From an uncultured Tenacibaculum sp. (GTDB lineage Bacteria > Bacteroidota > Bacteroidia > Flavobacteriales > Flavobacteriaceae), in contig NZ_CANMLT010000004.1 in NCBI RefSeq assembly GCF_947498805.1, positions 372,001 to 436,000 on the forward strand: DNA of 64,000 nucleotides, written 5' to 3'. The notes under the pieces are model-generated. The model did no database searches, was not told the origin of the DNA, and worked only from the letters and a program-made list of their open reading frames with translations. A program made the position numbers and the translations under genes. Shown here one piece after another: positions 34,747 through 43,828 of this stretch; within the stretch, counting starts at the first letter, position 1, and the number at the start of each line of letters is the position of its first letter.

Positions 34747-37700
34747 ATGGAAAGAATAAATAAACAAATAGCTTTTATAGTAGCTGTTTTGATAGGAATA
34801 CTAATATCAATAACTATTCTATTTAATATTAGAAAAGTACTTCCTAATCAATTAGAGAATCTGTATGTACAAAAAGGTGAAATTGGGTTTGATAAAAAGG
34901 ATACTATAGAACCTAATACTTATGTAAGCAACCTAATTCATACGGTACAAAGAGACAAAAATCAAACCAATAAGATTCAATCTAACATATTTATTGATGA
35001 AAAAGTAAAAGATAAAAAAGTATTGTTGGCGTCTATACAAATGAAAGAAGATGAATATCATTTGTTTTCTCATGGACGTTCGGGAGAATTGTATATAAAC
35101 AATAAATGGTTAGATAAAAAAGAAATAATCAATTGGTTTGAGTCAAGAGTTGATTTGAATAGAATATCAAAAATTTTTATTTATGGATGCGAATTCGGTA
35201 AAGGAATAAAAGGAAAAGAAGCGGTTTCTTTTATTATAGAAAAGCTTGGGGTTAAAGTAGCAGCTTCTAACAATATAACAGGTAAAGAAGGAGATTGGAT
35301 GTTAGAAGTGGGAAATGAAAAAAAAGAACTTGAGGTGCCAGATTACCAATATAATTTACAAAATCTAATTTCTCCGTATAGATGGAATTATCGCAATGGG
35401 GCGGAGTTTGTAAATTGGTCAAACCACAGAGCAATCAATTTAAATAATGGTTATGTAAACCATGGATATATTGAGCAAACTATAAATACAATAGTAGGAA
35501 ATAGATATACTTTAATTTTTAAAGCTCATAATCATATGACCAATGGATATAGAAACCCGCATTCACTTACATTAAATTTAAGAATAGGAAATGTACACAA
35601 TGAGAATATAGTTTTACAATCTACACCTTGGCGTCATTCATACACTATTTATGAAAGAACTTTTGTAGCTAATAGTAGCTCAACTATTATTAGATTTCAA
35701 CATTACTCAGGAGATACATATGAGCATGATATATTAATTTGCAATGATGTGTGTGTGCCGTATGTTCAACCAAGAGACTGCCAACCTGTTAGTGCTTGTG
35801 ACATTATTGGAGGTAATTTAGACGGTGAAGTTGAGGTGGGTGAAACTTTATCGTATTCAGTAAATGGAGGTACCCCTTCCAATAATACTACTTGGCGTAT
35901 TACCCCGGCAGATGGAGTTAATGTTTCCAGTGGATCTGGGCCAAATGCAGATAATATAACTTTTAGAGAAGAAGGAAACTATACTATTTCATTTACAAAA
36001 ACTAACAGCACAGTTCCTTCTGGTTGTACACAAAATAGTTCAGCTACTTGTAGTAAACCTATAATCGTTGCAAGAACATGTTCAACAGGACCAGATTCAG
36101 ATAATGATGGTGTAAGTGATATTTGCGATTTGGATGATGACAATGATGGTATTTTGGATATAGATGAATGCAAAACAGGAACTGGTGATAATTTAGTTAA
36201 GTATGGATCTTTTTCAATAGATCCAATTCCTCAAACTCATTGGTATAGAGCAGTAGAGAGTAGTAATTTTGATACCTCTATAGGGAGAGTATACAGCTAT
36301 AATATGGGTAGTACTTATAGGAACTCCTCACTTACAAATGGAATTTTTGATGAAGATACTAATCCAAGTACAGGGATTTTTAATGCATTACAAGAAATGA
36401 ATGGTCCAACTGCTGCTATTGTATATAAGTTTCAAGAACCTTTAGAAGCTGGAATTATATATTCCTATAGTATGGATATTGGAAATAGAGCTTTTGGGGA
36501 TTTTGATGATTTTTTCGTTCAAATCTATAATGCAGATACAAATAAAGTAGAAGTGGAAATAGTACGAGAAAGAACAAATACATTACCGGGATGGACTACA
36601 ACGCAATCATACAAACTTTTTGAAGGAACCTTTACTGTTCCAACTACAGGAAATTACTATATATTATGGAGAAATGAAGGTTTTGGTAGTACCGAAGATG
36701 ATATTTTAATAGATAGAGTGGCGGTAAAAAAAGGAACAGCTTGTGATACCGATGGAGATACTATTCCAGACTCTCTGGATTTAGATAGTGATAATGATGG
36801 AATTTATGATGTTGTAGAAGCAGGTACAGCTTCATTAGATACTAATAATGACGGTAGAATTGATAGTATTACTAGTAGCTCTGGAGATATAGATGATGAT
36901 GGTCTAGCAGATATTATTGAAGCTAGTAATGGAAATGATCAAGGAACTACTCCTAGAGAAACAACGTCAGGAATACCGGATTATATAAATTCAGATAGTG
37001 ATGCAGATGGTTGTTCAGATGCAAACGAAGGGTATAATAATGGAAGTATTGATGGTGTTGGAAATACATATTACAACCCAAATAATTTACCTGAACCACT
37101 TACGGTTACTTCGGGAGCTATTAATGCTGAAGGAAAGGTAGTTGTAGCATCATATATTAACGGAGATATACCAGAAGTGATCGATAGAGATGCTGACAAG
37201 TCAATTTGTAATAATAATACATTTGCTGTAAGTGATTTTGTAAATACAAATGAGGGGCAAACAGTAATTGGTAATGTTTTAACAAATGATTACGATCTGC
37301 AAGGAGATATACAAAGTCTAAAAATCACACCAATTACAAATGTGTCAAATGGAACATTAGTGTTGACTTCAAATGGAAGTTTTAGTTATACACCAAATGC
37401 TGGATTTGCTGGTGAAGACAGTTTTGTTTATGAGGTTTGTGATAATAGGACACCGCAAGCTTGTGCAAGAGCTTCTGTTTTTATTGAAATATTACCTGAT
37501 GAGGTTCCAGAAAATGAAGCACCCATTGCTAATATAGATACGGGTGCTACCAATGTAAATGTAAGTTTAAGTGGAAATGTACTCAACAATGATTATGATC
37601 CAGACGGTGATGCTCTGGAGGTAAATATTGTACCTATTAAAAATGTAACCAATGGTACACTTGTTTTAAATGCAAATGGAACGTTTACTTATACACCTAA

Positions 37701-38562
37701 TATTGGTTTTATAGGAACAGATACTTTCGAGTACGAAGTATGTGATGATGTAGCCTCTGCACCACTTTGTGATACAGCAGTGGTTGAAATAGTTGTAACT
37801 CCCAGATTGGAAAATAGTACAATTGCTAATGATGATGCTTTTATTACAACAGCAGATACAGCCGATAATAATGTCACTGGAAATGTGTTGAATAATGATT
37901 TTGACCCTGAGGGGCATACCCAAGTAGTAAATACAGCTCCCTTGAATAATGTTAGCAATGGAAATTTAGTTTTAAACTCAGATGGGTCTTTCAATTATCA
38001 GCCTAATGCAGGGTTTGTAGGACAGGATAGTTTTGTATATCAAGTTTGTGATAGCGGAATACCACAGGCTTGTGATCAAGCCACTGTTATTGTTTTAGTG
38101 AAGAAATTTAGTCAGCCAGATTATACAATTTCTATCGTAACAAACCAAACTAACGTAGTGGGTCAAACCGGAGTCATAGATTTTGTTGTTTTTCTTGGAG
38201 AAGTAAATGGTTTTGTCTCAAATGGTATTAACTCTATAGAGTTTAGAATACCGGATAGTTCAAATTTTGAATTTATATTTGATAATGCACTTATAACTTT
38301 AAATGGACAACAAGTGTTTAATTCACACTGGGCATATATATTAGAAAAAGGACTTCATAAGTTTATATATACAGCAAATGGAGGAATATTTAAAGGAAAC
38401 ACTTTCTCTAAAGTAGGTATAAAGGCCAGATTTGTATCACCTGCAAATTCGAGAGGAAAAGTTCCGTTGAAAGGAACTATTAGATTTAATTCAGGAGGGC
38501 AATCTAATAGAACTAATGATAATGATGAAGATTTAATACAATATAATAATACGAAACTGTAA
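34747..38562 (+). CDS. DUF4347 giant surface protein with Ig-like repeats
   Basis: A 1271-residue protein. An N-terminal membrane span (about 8-28) is followed by a DUF4347 domain (about 60-195; LFSHGRSGELYINNKWLD, IFIYGCEFGKG, GVKVAASNN). Then come beta domains, two thrombospondin-3-like Asp-rich calcium stretches (near 448-475 and 667-745; DSDNDGVSD, DLDDDNDGILD), and three tandem-95 Ig-like repeats of types A, B and C (about 825-1118). The C-terminal domain of about 150 residues is shared with the first adhesin. No CHU_C domain is present, and the N-terminal span suggests a signal anchor or an unusual signal. The repeat and tail block may have been exchanged with the first adhesin. Confidence 0.85.
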   Translation: MERINKQIAFIVAVLIGILISITILFNIRKVLPNQLENLYVQKGEIGFDKKDTIEPNTYVSNLIHTVQRDKNQTNKIQSNIFIDEKVKDKKVLLASIQMKEDEYHLFSHGRSGELYINNKWLDKKEIINWFESRVDLNRISKIFIYGCEFGKGIKGKEAVSFIIEKLGVKVAASNNITGKEGDWMLEVGNEKKELEVPDYQYNLQNLISPYRWNYRNGAEFVNWSNHRAINLNNGYVNHGYIEQTINTIVGNRYTLIFKAHNHMTNGYRNPHSLTLNLRIGNVHNENIVLQSTPWRHSYTIYERTFVANSSSTIIRFQHYSGDTYEHDILICNDVCVPYVQPRDCQPVSACDIIGGNLDGEVEVGETLSYSVNGGTPSNNTTWRITPADGVNVSSGSGPNADNITFREEGNYTISFTKTNSTVPSGCTQNSSATCSKPIIVARTCSTGPDSDNDGVSDICDLDDDNDGILDIDECKTGTGDNLVKYGSFSIDPIPQTHWYRAVESSNFDTSIGRVYSYNMGSTYRNSSLTNGIFDEDTNPSTGIFNALQEMNGPTAAIVYKFQEPLEAGIIYSYSMDIGNRAFGDFDDFFVQIYNADTNKVEVEIVRERTNTLPGWTTTQSYKLFEGTFTVPTTGNYYILWRNEGFGSTEDDILIDRVAVKKGTACDTDGDTIPDSLDLDSDNDGIYDVVEAGTASLDTNNDGRIDSITSSSGDIDDDGLADIIEASNGNDQGTTPRETTSGIPDYINSDSDADGCSDANEGYNNGSIDGVGNTYYNPNNLPEPLTVTSGAINAEGKVVVASYINGDIPEVIDRDADKSICNNNTFAVSDFVNTNEGQTVIGNVLTNDYDLQGDIQSLKITPITNVSNGTLVLTSNGSFSYTPNAGFAGEDSFVYEVCDNRTPQACARASVFIEILPDEVPENEAPIANIDTGATNVNVSLSGNVLNNDYDPDGDALEVNIVPIKNVTNGTLVLNANGTFTYTPNIGFIGTDTFEYEVCDDVASAPLCDTAVVEIVVTPRLENSTIANDDAFITTADTADNNVTGNVLNNDFDPEGHTQVVNTAPLNNVSNGNLVLNSDGSFNYQPNAGFVGQDSFVYQVCDSGIPQACDQATVIVLVKKFSQPDYTISIVTNQTNVVGQTGVIDFVVFLGEVNGFVSNGINSIEFRIPDSSNFEFIFDNALITLNGQQVFNSHWAYILEKGLHKFIYTANGGIFKGNTFSKVGIKARFVSPANSRGKVPLKGTIRFNSGGQSNRTNDNDEDLIQYNNTKL

Positions 38563-38617
38563 ATAGGAATAATGAATAGCTAATTATCCTATTTTAGAAT
38601 TGAAAGCAGGTTAAAAT

Positions 38618-38655
38618 AATGGCAGCGTTTATAAAACGCTGCCATTTTGGTTTTT
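38618..38655 (+). terminator. Terminator of the DUF4347 gene
   Basis: A perfect 13-bp stem (38618-38630 with 38634-38646), a 3-base loop and a T-rich tail. Confidence 0.9.
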
Positions 38656-38996
38656 TAATATAGTATATGTATAACTGATACTAATCGTAATCAGTTTTTA
38701 CCCAGTAAGTATTTGGTTAATGTTTCGTTGTATAATGTTTTAAGTATGTGTAGAAAAGGTTGATTCTTTGGCGAGCCTACAGTTAGTAGTAGATTATTCT
38801 ATAGGTTTTTAATATTTGTAGTAGATAAGCAGTAGTAAAAAAAGAAGTTTTTTTAGAGGTTGTTATGAAATTAGCAATTCACTAATTCGACGTTTATATA
38901 TGAATAAAAAAATCCCGTGAGACTAGTTTAAACTCTGAAATTATTCCTGTTAAAGTGATTGCCATAAAATGAGCAGTAGCCAATTGGGATAAATTA

Positions 38997-39282
38997 AAGA
39001 GTAACTATCAATATGTTGTATTACACGCTTTCCCCTAATTTCGATTTCCCCAATATTGAGATGTTACTCTTTTTTTTAAAATATGAAAGAACCTATTAAT
39101 AAACGAACTAAACGCATTAATAACATGATATAACCTCGGTATGTTTTCTCATAAATTAGACTATCTTTTTTACCGATGTTATCATTAATGCGTTGTTCGT
39201 TGTTTAAGTTAATTATTTTAGTAACACTAATATCTATTTATTCTACTTCTTAAAACATCTTTCCCTTAGATGTTGGTGTTAC
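38997..39282. repeat. Three consecutive long inverted repeats
   Basis: Hairpin 1 (38997-39071) pairs AAGAGTAAC...TCAATAT with ATATTGA...GTTACTCTT and ends in eight or more T residues. Hairpin 2 (39102-39201) pairs AACGAAC-ta-AACGCATTAAT with ATTAATGCGTT-GTTCGTT (18 bp, 2-base bulge) plus an inner TCGGTA/TACCGA. Hairpin 3 (39221-39282) has a 15-bp stem with two G-T pairs around a 32-base loop. None encodes a protein, and integron attC core sites were not found. A miniature transposon or a large structured RNA is possible. Confidence 0.6.
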
Positions 39283-39451
39283 TTTACTAAAAAAAGGATC
39301 TTTCTACACTAAAAAAATAAGTGAACATCGGTGTAAAATTTCCCCGAAATTTCCCCTTTTTATGCAGGTGTTTACTTTTTTAGTGTTAGAAAAGAAGAGA
39401 GTAGAGTATGGGTGATAAATTGTTATATTATCTAAGGTTATAATTACTGTT

Positions 39452-40264
39452 TTATCTAAAACTCCAATTTTTATAATTGGTGTTTGCTTCTAATTTGTTT
39501 TCAATAGAATTAGGTAAACTAGGGAAAAAATCAATACCTGTTTTTTGTTCTAATTCATCAATGGAAACTACAAATTTATACAAAGGTTTGCTACTGTCTT
39601 TATGAGGGATTAAAAAAGCAATTGCTTTGATTTCTGGCTCTGTATAATCTAAAATAATTTTATAGAAATAATTTGGTACTGAAACACGGTCTTTACCTAT
39701 CGTCTTTAAGTTTTTTTCAAGAATTCCACCCGTAACTACATACAAATGATTGTATTTTTTAGCCCAATAACGAGTTTTTTGCTCTAGTTTATTCCATATT
39801 CCAGCATTAAATTGGTGATTCTGAGGAGACACATTAGAGGTGTAGAAAGTTTCATCGTGTGCTTTTTTAGAATATCTTTTATCGCCAGCTGGACATAAAT
39901 GTCCCTTATCATATCCTGAGTTTTTATAATTTCGCCAATCTGCAGATTTCGTACTAACTTTTGGGTCTACAATGAAAAAAGGACGTTTATGATTTGTATA
40001 AACAATATCGTTTTTGTGCAAAGAATAAGCTACCCACTCTGCCTGTTCGTGTTGTTCATTGTATGATAATTGATATCCTTTATGTTTAATTATTGTACCA
40101 GTTGTTGAGGTTGGTAAATAGTCAAAACCGGTCTTGTTATGTTTTTCAGAGTTTTCTACTTGCGGAATAGTAGCATTAGTTTGTTCTTCTCTTTGTTGCA
40201 ACCAATATCCAATAATTAGAACGAGCAGTGTAATAATGGCTTTTATTTTTCTTGAATTGCTCAT
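39452..40264 (-). CDS. DNA/RNA non-specific endonuclease (NUC1 family), exported
   Basis: A 270-residue beta-beta-alpha-metal nuclease. An N-terminal hydrophobic signal/anchor (about 7-21) predicts export or periplasmic anchoring. The catalytic motif, DRGH in the family, reads DKGH here (D119-H122 in SGYDKGHLCPAGD), with H122 as general base. NVSPQNHQFNAGIWNKLE supplies the Mg-binding Asn. It degrades single- or double-stranded DNA and RNA, probably for nutrient gain or defence. It overlaps the thioesterase gene by one base on the same strand. Confidence 0.9.
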   Translation of the reverse strand: MSNSRKIKAIITLLVLIIGYWLQQREEQTNATIPQVENSEKHNKTGFDYLPTSTTGTIIKHKGYQLSYNEQHEQAEWVAYSLHKNDIVYTNHKRPFFIVDPKVSTKSADWRNYKNSGYDKGHLCPAGDKRYSKKAHDETFYTSNVSPQNHQFNAGIWNKLEQKTRYWAKKYNHLYVVTGGILEKNLKTIGKDRVSVPNYFYKIILDYTEPEIKAIAFLIPHKDSSKPLYKFVVSIDELEQKTGIDFFPSLPNSIENKLEANTNYKNWSFR

Positions 40265-40707
40265 TAGCTTTTCATAATGATTTCTTTAAAGTCTTCGGTC
40301 TTTTCAACTTTATCAAAGATGGTTTGAAATTTAGTTGGAGGAACTGTTAGTTTACGTTTTACTAAATCAAGCCAAGCTCCATAAACCGTAATGATGGCAG
40401 ATAATTTTCCTTCTTCATTAAAAACTTCATGTTGAATTTTCCAACGTTCTCCTTTGCTAGATAATCCTATTACTTTTAGGTTTACAGTAATGTCAGTTCC
40501 CATATGTATTTCTCGTAAAAACTTGGTGTTTTCCTCAAATAAGATAGGTCCTGTTTTTTCTTTTGTGAAATCTTGAATAGTAATGTTGTGTTCCTTGAAG
40601 AAACGCAAACGAACTTCAGCAGCATAATCATTATAAGCAGTATGACGCATATGTATATTGGCATCAAAATCTGCCCATCTAGTAGTAAATTTAACTGTAA
40701 AACTCAT
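40264..40707 (-). CDS. Acyl-CoA thioesterase, 4HBT family
   Basis: A 147-residue hot-dog-fold thioesterase. The motif FTTRWADFDANIHMRHTAYNDYAAEVRL near residues 5-33 contains the catalytic Asp (WADFDANIH) of 4-hydroxybenzoyl-CoA-thioesterase-type enzymes. It hydrolyses acyl-CoA to fatty acid and CoA. The chain-length preference cannot be read. It overlaps the downstream nuclease by one base, probably by operon compaction, and starts 26 bases after the ABC permease gene ends. Confidence 0.88.
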   Translation of the reverse strand: MSFTVKFTTRWADFDANIHMRHTAYNDYAAEVRLRFFKEHNITIQDFTKEKTGPILFEENTKFLREIHMGTDITVNLKVIGLSSKGERWKIQHEVFNEEGKLSAIITVYGAWLDLVKRKLTVPPTKFQTIFDKVEKTEDFKEIIMKS

Positions 40708-40733
40708 AAAATATTTTTCGGCAAAAGTACAAA

Positions 40734-41798
40734 TTAGGCTTTAACATCTAAAGTATCTCTAAGAGTATTCCCTAATAACATAAAAGCCATTACCAAACTC
40801 ATAATTGCTAAACCGGGTATTAGAGCTAGAAAGGGTTTTCCTAGAATAATATAATTATAGTGATTTTTAATCATAGCTCCCCAAGAAGGTGTTGGAGGTT
40901 GGGCACCAATACCTAAAAAACTCAATCCGCTTTCAATCAAAATAGCAGCGGCAAAATTTGCAGCAGAAATTACAATGATAGGAGCCCAAATGTTAGGAAG
41001 AATATGTTTGAAAATAATTCTAAAATCAGAAAAACCTAAAGCTTTAGCCGCTTCTACATATTGTTGTTGTTTGCTAGTAATTACTTGTCCGCGAACAACA
41101 CGTGCAACTTCTACCCACATGGTTAATCCAACTGCAATAAACACTTGCCAAAATCCTTTTCCTAAAGCCAAGGTAATGGCTATTACAAGTAGTAATGTTG
41201 GTATGGACCAAGTAATATTAATAAACCACATGATTAAATTGTCAATTTTACCTCCAAAATAACCAGCAATAGCACCTATTGGAATTCCAATTACTAAAGA
41301 AATAAAAACAGCAATGAAACCAATAAAAAATGAAATTCTAGCACCTATCAATAAACGACTTAATAAATCACGACCATATTTGTCTGTTCCTAGCCAAAAT
41401 GTTTTTTGTTGAATATACTGGGTGTATGATTTAGGAAACTCTTCTGGTAAACCATCAGCATACTTGATTACTTCTAACTTATCATTTTTAGTGTCGAATG
41501 ATTTAATTGGAATTTCGGTAATTGAATTTTGTTTTCCATCCATGAAAATAGAAAGCCAAGATTGATCTGTGGTATTTTCAGAAGGAATAGATAGCATTTG
41601 AACAGAAAAACCAGGAGTTTTTGAATGAATTTCTAAATGCATTTGATTGGCTGAATTACTATTGTCTGGCGCTAAGACATAGCAAAAAACAGCAACAACC
41701 CCACAAAAAATAATAAACCAAAAACTAGCTAAGCCAGTTTTACTTCGTTTAAATTTTTGTATGGCAATTTGCCATAAAGATGTTGAGTCTTTGTTCAC
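40734..41798 (-). CDS. Peptide/nickel-type ABC permease (DppC/OppC family)
   Basis: A 354-residue inner-membrane subunit of a peptide-type ABC importer. It has an N-terminal span (about 20-42), a periplasmic insert of about 100 residues (longer than in E. coli DppC) and about five spans from 135 on. The EAA coupling loop is QYVEAAKALGFSDFRIIFKHILPN. The start is GTG41798, overlapping the mscS stop by one base. No ATPase, DppB or binding protein is nearby, so its partners must be encoded elsewhere. The substrate is probably peptides. Confidence 0.88.
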   Translation of the reverse strand: MNKDSTSLWQIAIQKFKRSKTGLASFWFIIFCGVVAVFCYVLAPDNSNSANQMHLEIHSKTPGFSVQMLSIPSENTTDQSWLSIFMDGKQNSITEIPIKSFDTKNDKLEVIKYADGLPEEFPKSYTQYIQQKTFWLGTDKYGRDLLSRLLIGARISFFIGFIAVFISLVIGIPIGAIAGYFGGKIDNLIMWFINITWSIPTLLLVIAITLALGKGFWQVFIAVGLTMWVEVARVVRGQVITSKQQQYVEAAKALGFSDFRIIFKHILPNIWAPIIVISAANFAAAILIESGLSFLGIGAQPPTPSWGAMIKNHYNYIILGKPFLALIPGLAIMSLVMAFMLLGNTLRDTLDVKA

Positions 41799-43054
41799 TA
41801 TAGTTTTTTGTTAAACGTTAAAATATCCTTACTAGATGGTGCTTCAAAAATTTCTAAATTGAAATATGGAACACTTGCTAAGATATGATCAAAAATATCA
41901 GCCATAATTCTTTCGTATACACTCCATTCTTTTTCATTACTAAAAGCATAAAGTTCTAATGGAATTCCATGTATAGTTGGTTGTAATTGTCGAGTCATAA
42001 ATAACAACTCCTTATTTACTTTGGGGTGTGCTTTTAGATATTCATCAATATAAATTCTAAAAACTCCAAAATTAGTGAGATTTCGTCCATTAATTAACAA
42101 GCTTTTATCAATGTTTTCCTTTTTATTATATGCATTAATCTCAGATTTTTTTTCTGTAAGGTATTCTTTAATAAGAGTGATTTTTTTTAAAGAAGTTATT
42201 TCATTTTCGGTTAAAAAATGAATACTATTTATTTTTATAAAAATTGCTCGTTTCATTCTCCTTCCTCCGGATACTCGCATTGCTCGCCAATTCTTAAAAG
42301 ATTCTGAAATTAAAGAATATGTTGGGATGCTTGTTACAGTGTTATCGAAATTTTTCACAATTACTGAAGTTAAATTGATTTCTGTGACATTACCATCTGC
42401 CCCATATTTAGACATGGTAATCCAATCATTTAAACGAACTGTATCATTAATAGAAATTTGAATACTTGCAACAAAGCCTAATATAGTATCTTTAAAAATT
42501 AATAATAGTACTGCAGAAAAGGCACCTAAAGCTGTGAAGAAACGAACTAACGATTTATCTGTAATTAAAGAGAAAGAAATCAATAATCCAATCATCCAAA
42601 GTAGGACCATGAAAATTTGGGTATAACTCTCAAGTGGTTTGTCTTTAAAAGAATTAAATGTTCTCAGAAAGTCTTTAATACTAAGAAGCACACTTCTAAT
42701 AAACCAGATACTCATAAATACAATTAAAAGAGAACAAAGAATCATGACATATTTATATACCCATGGAAAATCTATTAGAATATCATGTAAGAAGGTATAA
42801 ATTAATACAAGTACAATAATTCTGGAAATATTTAGGAATACTAAATTTTTAATAAGAATGTCATCAAATTGAGTTTTGGTTTTACTAGCTATTTTATGGA
42901 TTAGTCTACTTCCAAAATAACGTAAAGATTTAAAGATGATAAATCCTACAAGAGCTATTAAAATAAAGTTGCTAATAACATTTAAATAAATAGCTATTTT
43001 ATCTGGTATAGATAAGGTATTCGTGTAAAAATTGTAAAAAAATCTACCTAACAT
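41798..43054 (-). CDS. Mechanosensitive channel, MscS family (YbdG-like)
   Basis: A 418-residue MscS-family channel with about five N-terminal membrane spans and the MscS pore-domain region near residues 165-230 (SLVRFFTALGAFSAVLLLIFKDTILGFVASIQISINDTVRLNDWITM). The beta domain follows (GNVTEINLTSVIVKNFDNTVTSIPTYSLI), with a soluble C-terminal vestibule. The length and extra spans resemble YbdG/YnaI-type members rather than compact MscS. It opens under membrane tension to protect against osmotic downshock. It lies between the DppC-like permease and the queuosine-precursor transporter genes. Confidence 0.9.
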   Translation of the reverse strand: MLGRFFYNFYTNTLSIPDKIAIYLNVISNFILIALVGFIIFKSLRYFGSRLIHKIASKTKTQFDDILIKNLVFLNISRIIVLVLIYTFLHDILIDFPWVYKYVMILCSLLIVFMSIWFIRSVLLSIKDFLRTFNSFKDKPLESYTQIFMVLLWMIGLLISFSLITDKSLVRFFTALGAFSAVLLLIFKDTILGFVASIQISINDTVRLNDWITMSKYGADGNVTEINLTSVIVKNFDNTVTSIPTYSLISESFKNWRAMRVSGGRRMKRAIFIKINSIHFLTENEITSLKKITLIKEYLTEKKSEINAYNKKENIDKSLLINGRNLTNFGVFRIYIDEYLKAHPKVNKELLFMTRQLQPTIHGIPLELYAFSNEKEWSVYERIMADIFDHILASVPYFNLEIFEAPSSKDILTFNKKL

Positions 43055-43057
43055 TTT

Positions 43058-43768
43058 TTAAGAATCAAAATTATGAATTTCTTCACCAACCTTTAAATTG
43101 AATTTTTTTCTAAAGCCATAAACCAATGCATATAATAAAGGAGTATCAATAGCTGCGATAAATATTTTAAAAATAACCCCGCTTACTAAAAGACCTCCAA
43201 ATTTATCCCATGCAATAATTTCAAAAGAGCATAATAATAAAAGTACTGTAAGGGTATCTATAAATTGCGAAGCAAAGGTTGAAAAATTATTACGTAACCA
43301 TAAGTGTTTTCCTTTCGTGTAATTTTTCCAAAAATGATAAATTCTAATATCTATAAACTGTGCAAATAAATAGGCCATCATTGATGCCAAAACAGCCAAA
43401 GGAGTTGCTCCGAATACTAGGTTAAATGTGTTGTTATCAACAGGTGACCATTCTGTTGCAGGAACATATTTACTAACATAAATAATTCCTAATGAAAATA
43501 AAGAAGCAAAAATACCTGCTATTACAACTTGATTAGCTTTTTTTCTACCATAGATTTCAGATAATACATCTGTAATAAGGAATGTAATAGGGTATGGAAG
43601 TAACCCAACTGAAATTTCAAATAACTTAACATCTAGGATTTCCATGTTAAGTGGATACCAATAGAAAAACTTCTGAAAAATTAGATTCGAAGTAACTAAA
43701 GAAGCAATAAAAAGTGCCGCTAAAATTAGGTAAATAAGTTGTGCCTGTGATTTCTGTTGTGACGTCAT
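43058..43768 (-). CDS. Queuosine precursor transporter (YhhQ/VUT family)
   Basis: A 236-residue inner-membrane protein of the YhhQ/VUT1 family with six or seven spans. Family motifs are visible: FPITFLITDVLSEIYGRKKAN and FAQFIDIRIYHFWKNYTKGKHLWLRNNFSTFASQFIDT (Asp/Arg/His residues within the transmembrane region). It imports queuosine precursors (preQ0, preQ1) for tRNA modification. It is divergent from fabD, with a shared 60-base promoter region between starts, and lies three bases before the mscS gene. Confidence 0.92.
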   Translation of the reverse strand: MTSQQKSQAQLIYLILAALFIASLVTSNLIFQKFFYWYPLNMEILDVKLFEISVGLLPYPITFLITDVLSEIYGRKKANQVVIAGIFASLFSLGIIYVSKYVPATEWSPVDNNTFNLVFGATPLAVLASMMAYLFAQFIDIRIYHFWKNYTKGKHLWLRNNFSTFASQFIDTLTVLLLLCSFEIIAWDKFGGLLVSGVIFKIFIAAIDTPLLYALVYGFRKKFNLKVGEEIHNFDS

Positions 43769-43796
43769 AAAACGAAGATAGTAATTTTAAAAATTG

Positions 43797-43804
43797 TATG
43801 TTTG
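43797..43804 (+). promoter_or_regulatory. Promoter -7 box for fabD
   Basis: TATGTTTG matches TANNTTTG and lies 24 bases before the fabD ATG. A -33 TTG at the right distance is not clear, so the site is supported only in part. Confidence 0.45.
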
Positions 43805-43828
43805 CAGCGTTAAACAAACAACAAAAAA

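Larger units (their letters stand above)
38563..39451. other. Structured non-coding region after the surface locus
   Basis: About 890 bases without a gene, between convergent genes. A strong terminator (AATGGCAGCGTTT/AAACGCTGCCATT, 38618-38646) ends the DUF4347 transcript. A weak copy of the bipartite element lies at 38789. Three large hairpins follow in the next few hundred bases (38997-39282). A TTTCCCC-N4-TTTCCCC motif at about 39340-39360 matches the doubled TTTCCCC in the loop of the first hairpin. Confidence 0.6.

Noticed and set aside
38997..39282. Integron attC sites
   Set aside because: The long inverted repeats invited this idea, but the required core sites (RYYYAAC and GTTRRRY in the right places) were not found, and there are no gene cassettes or integrase.
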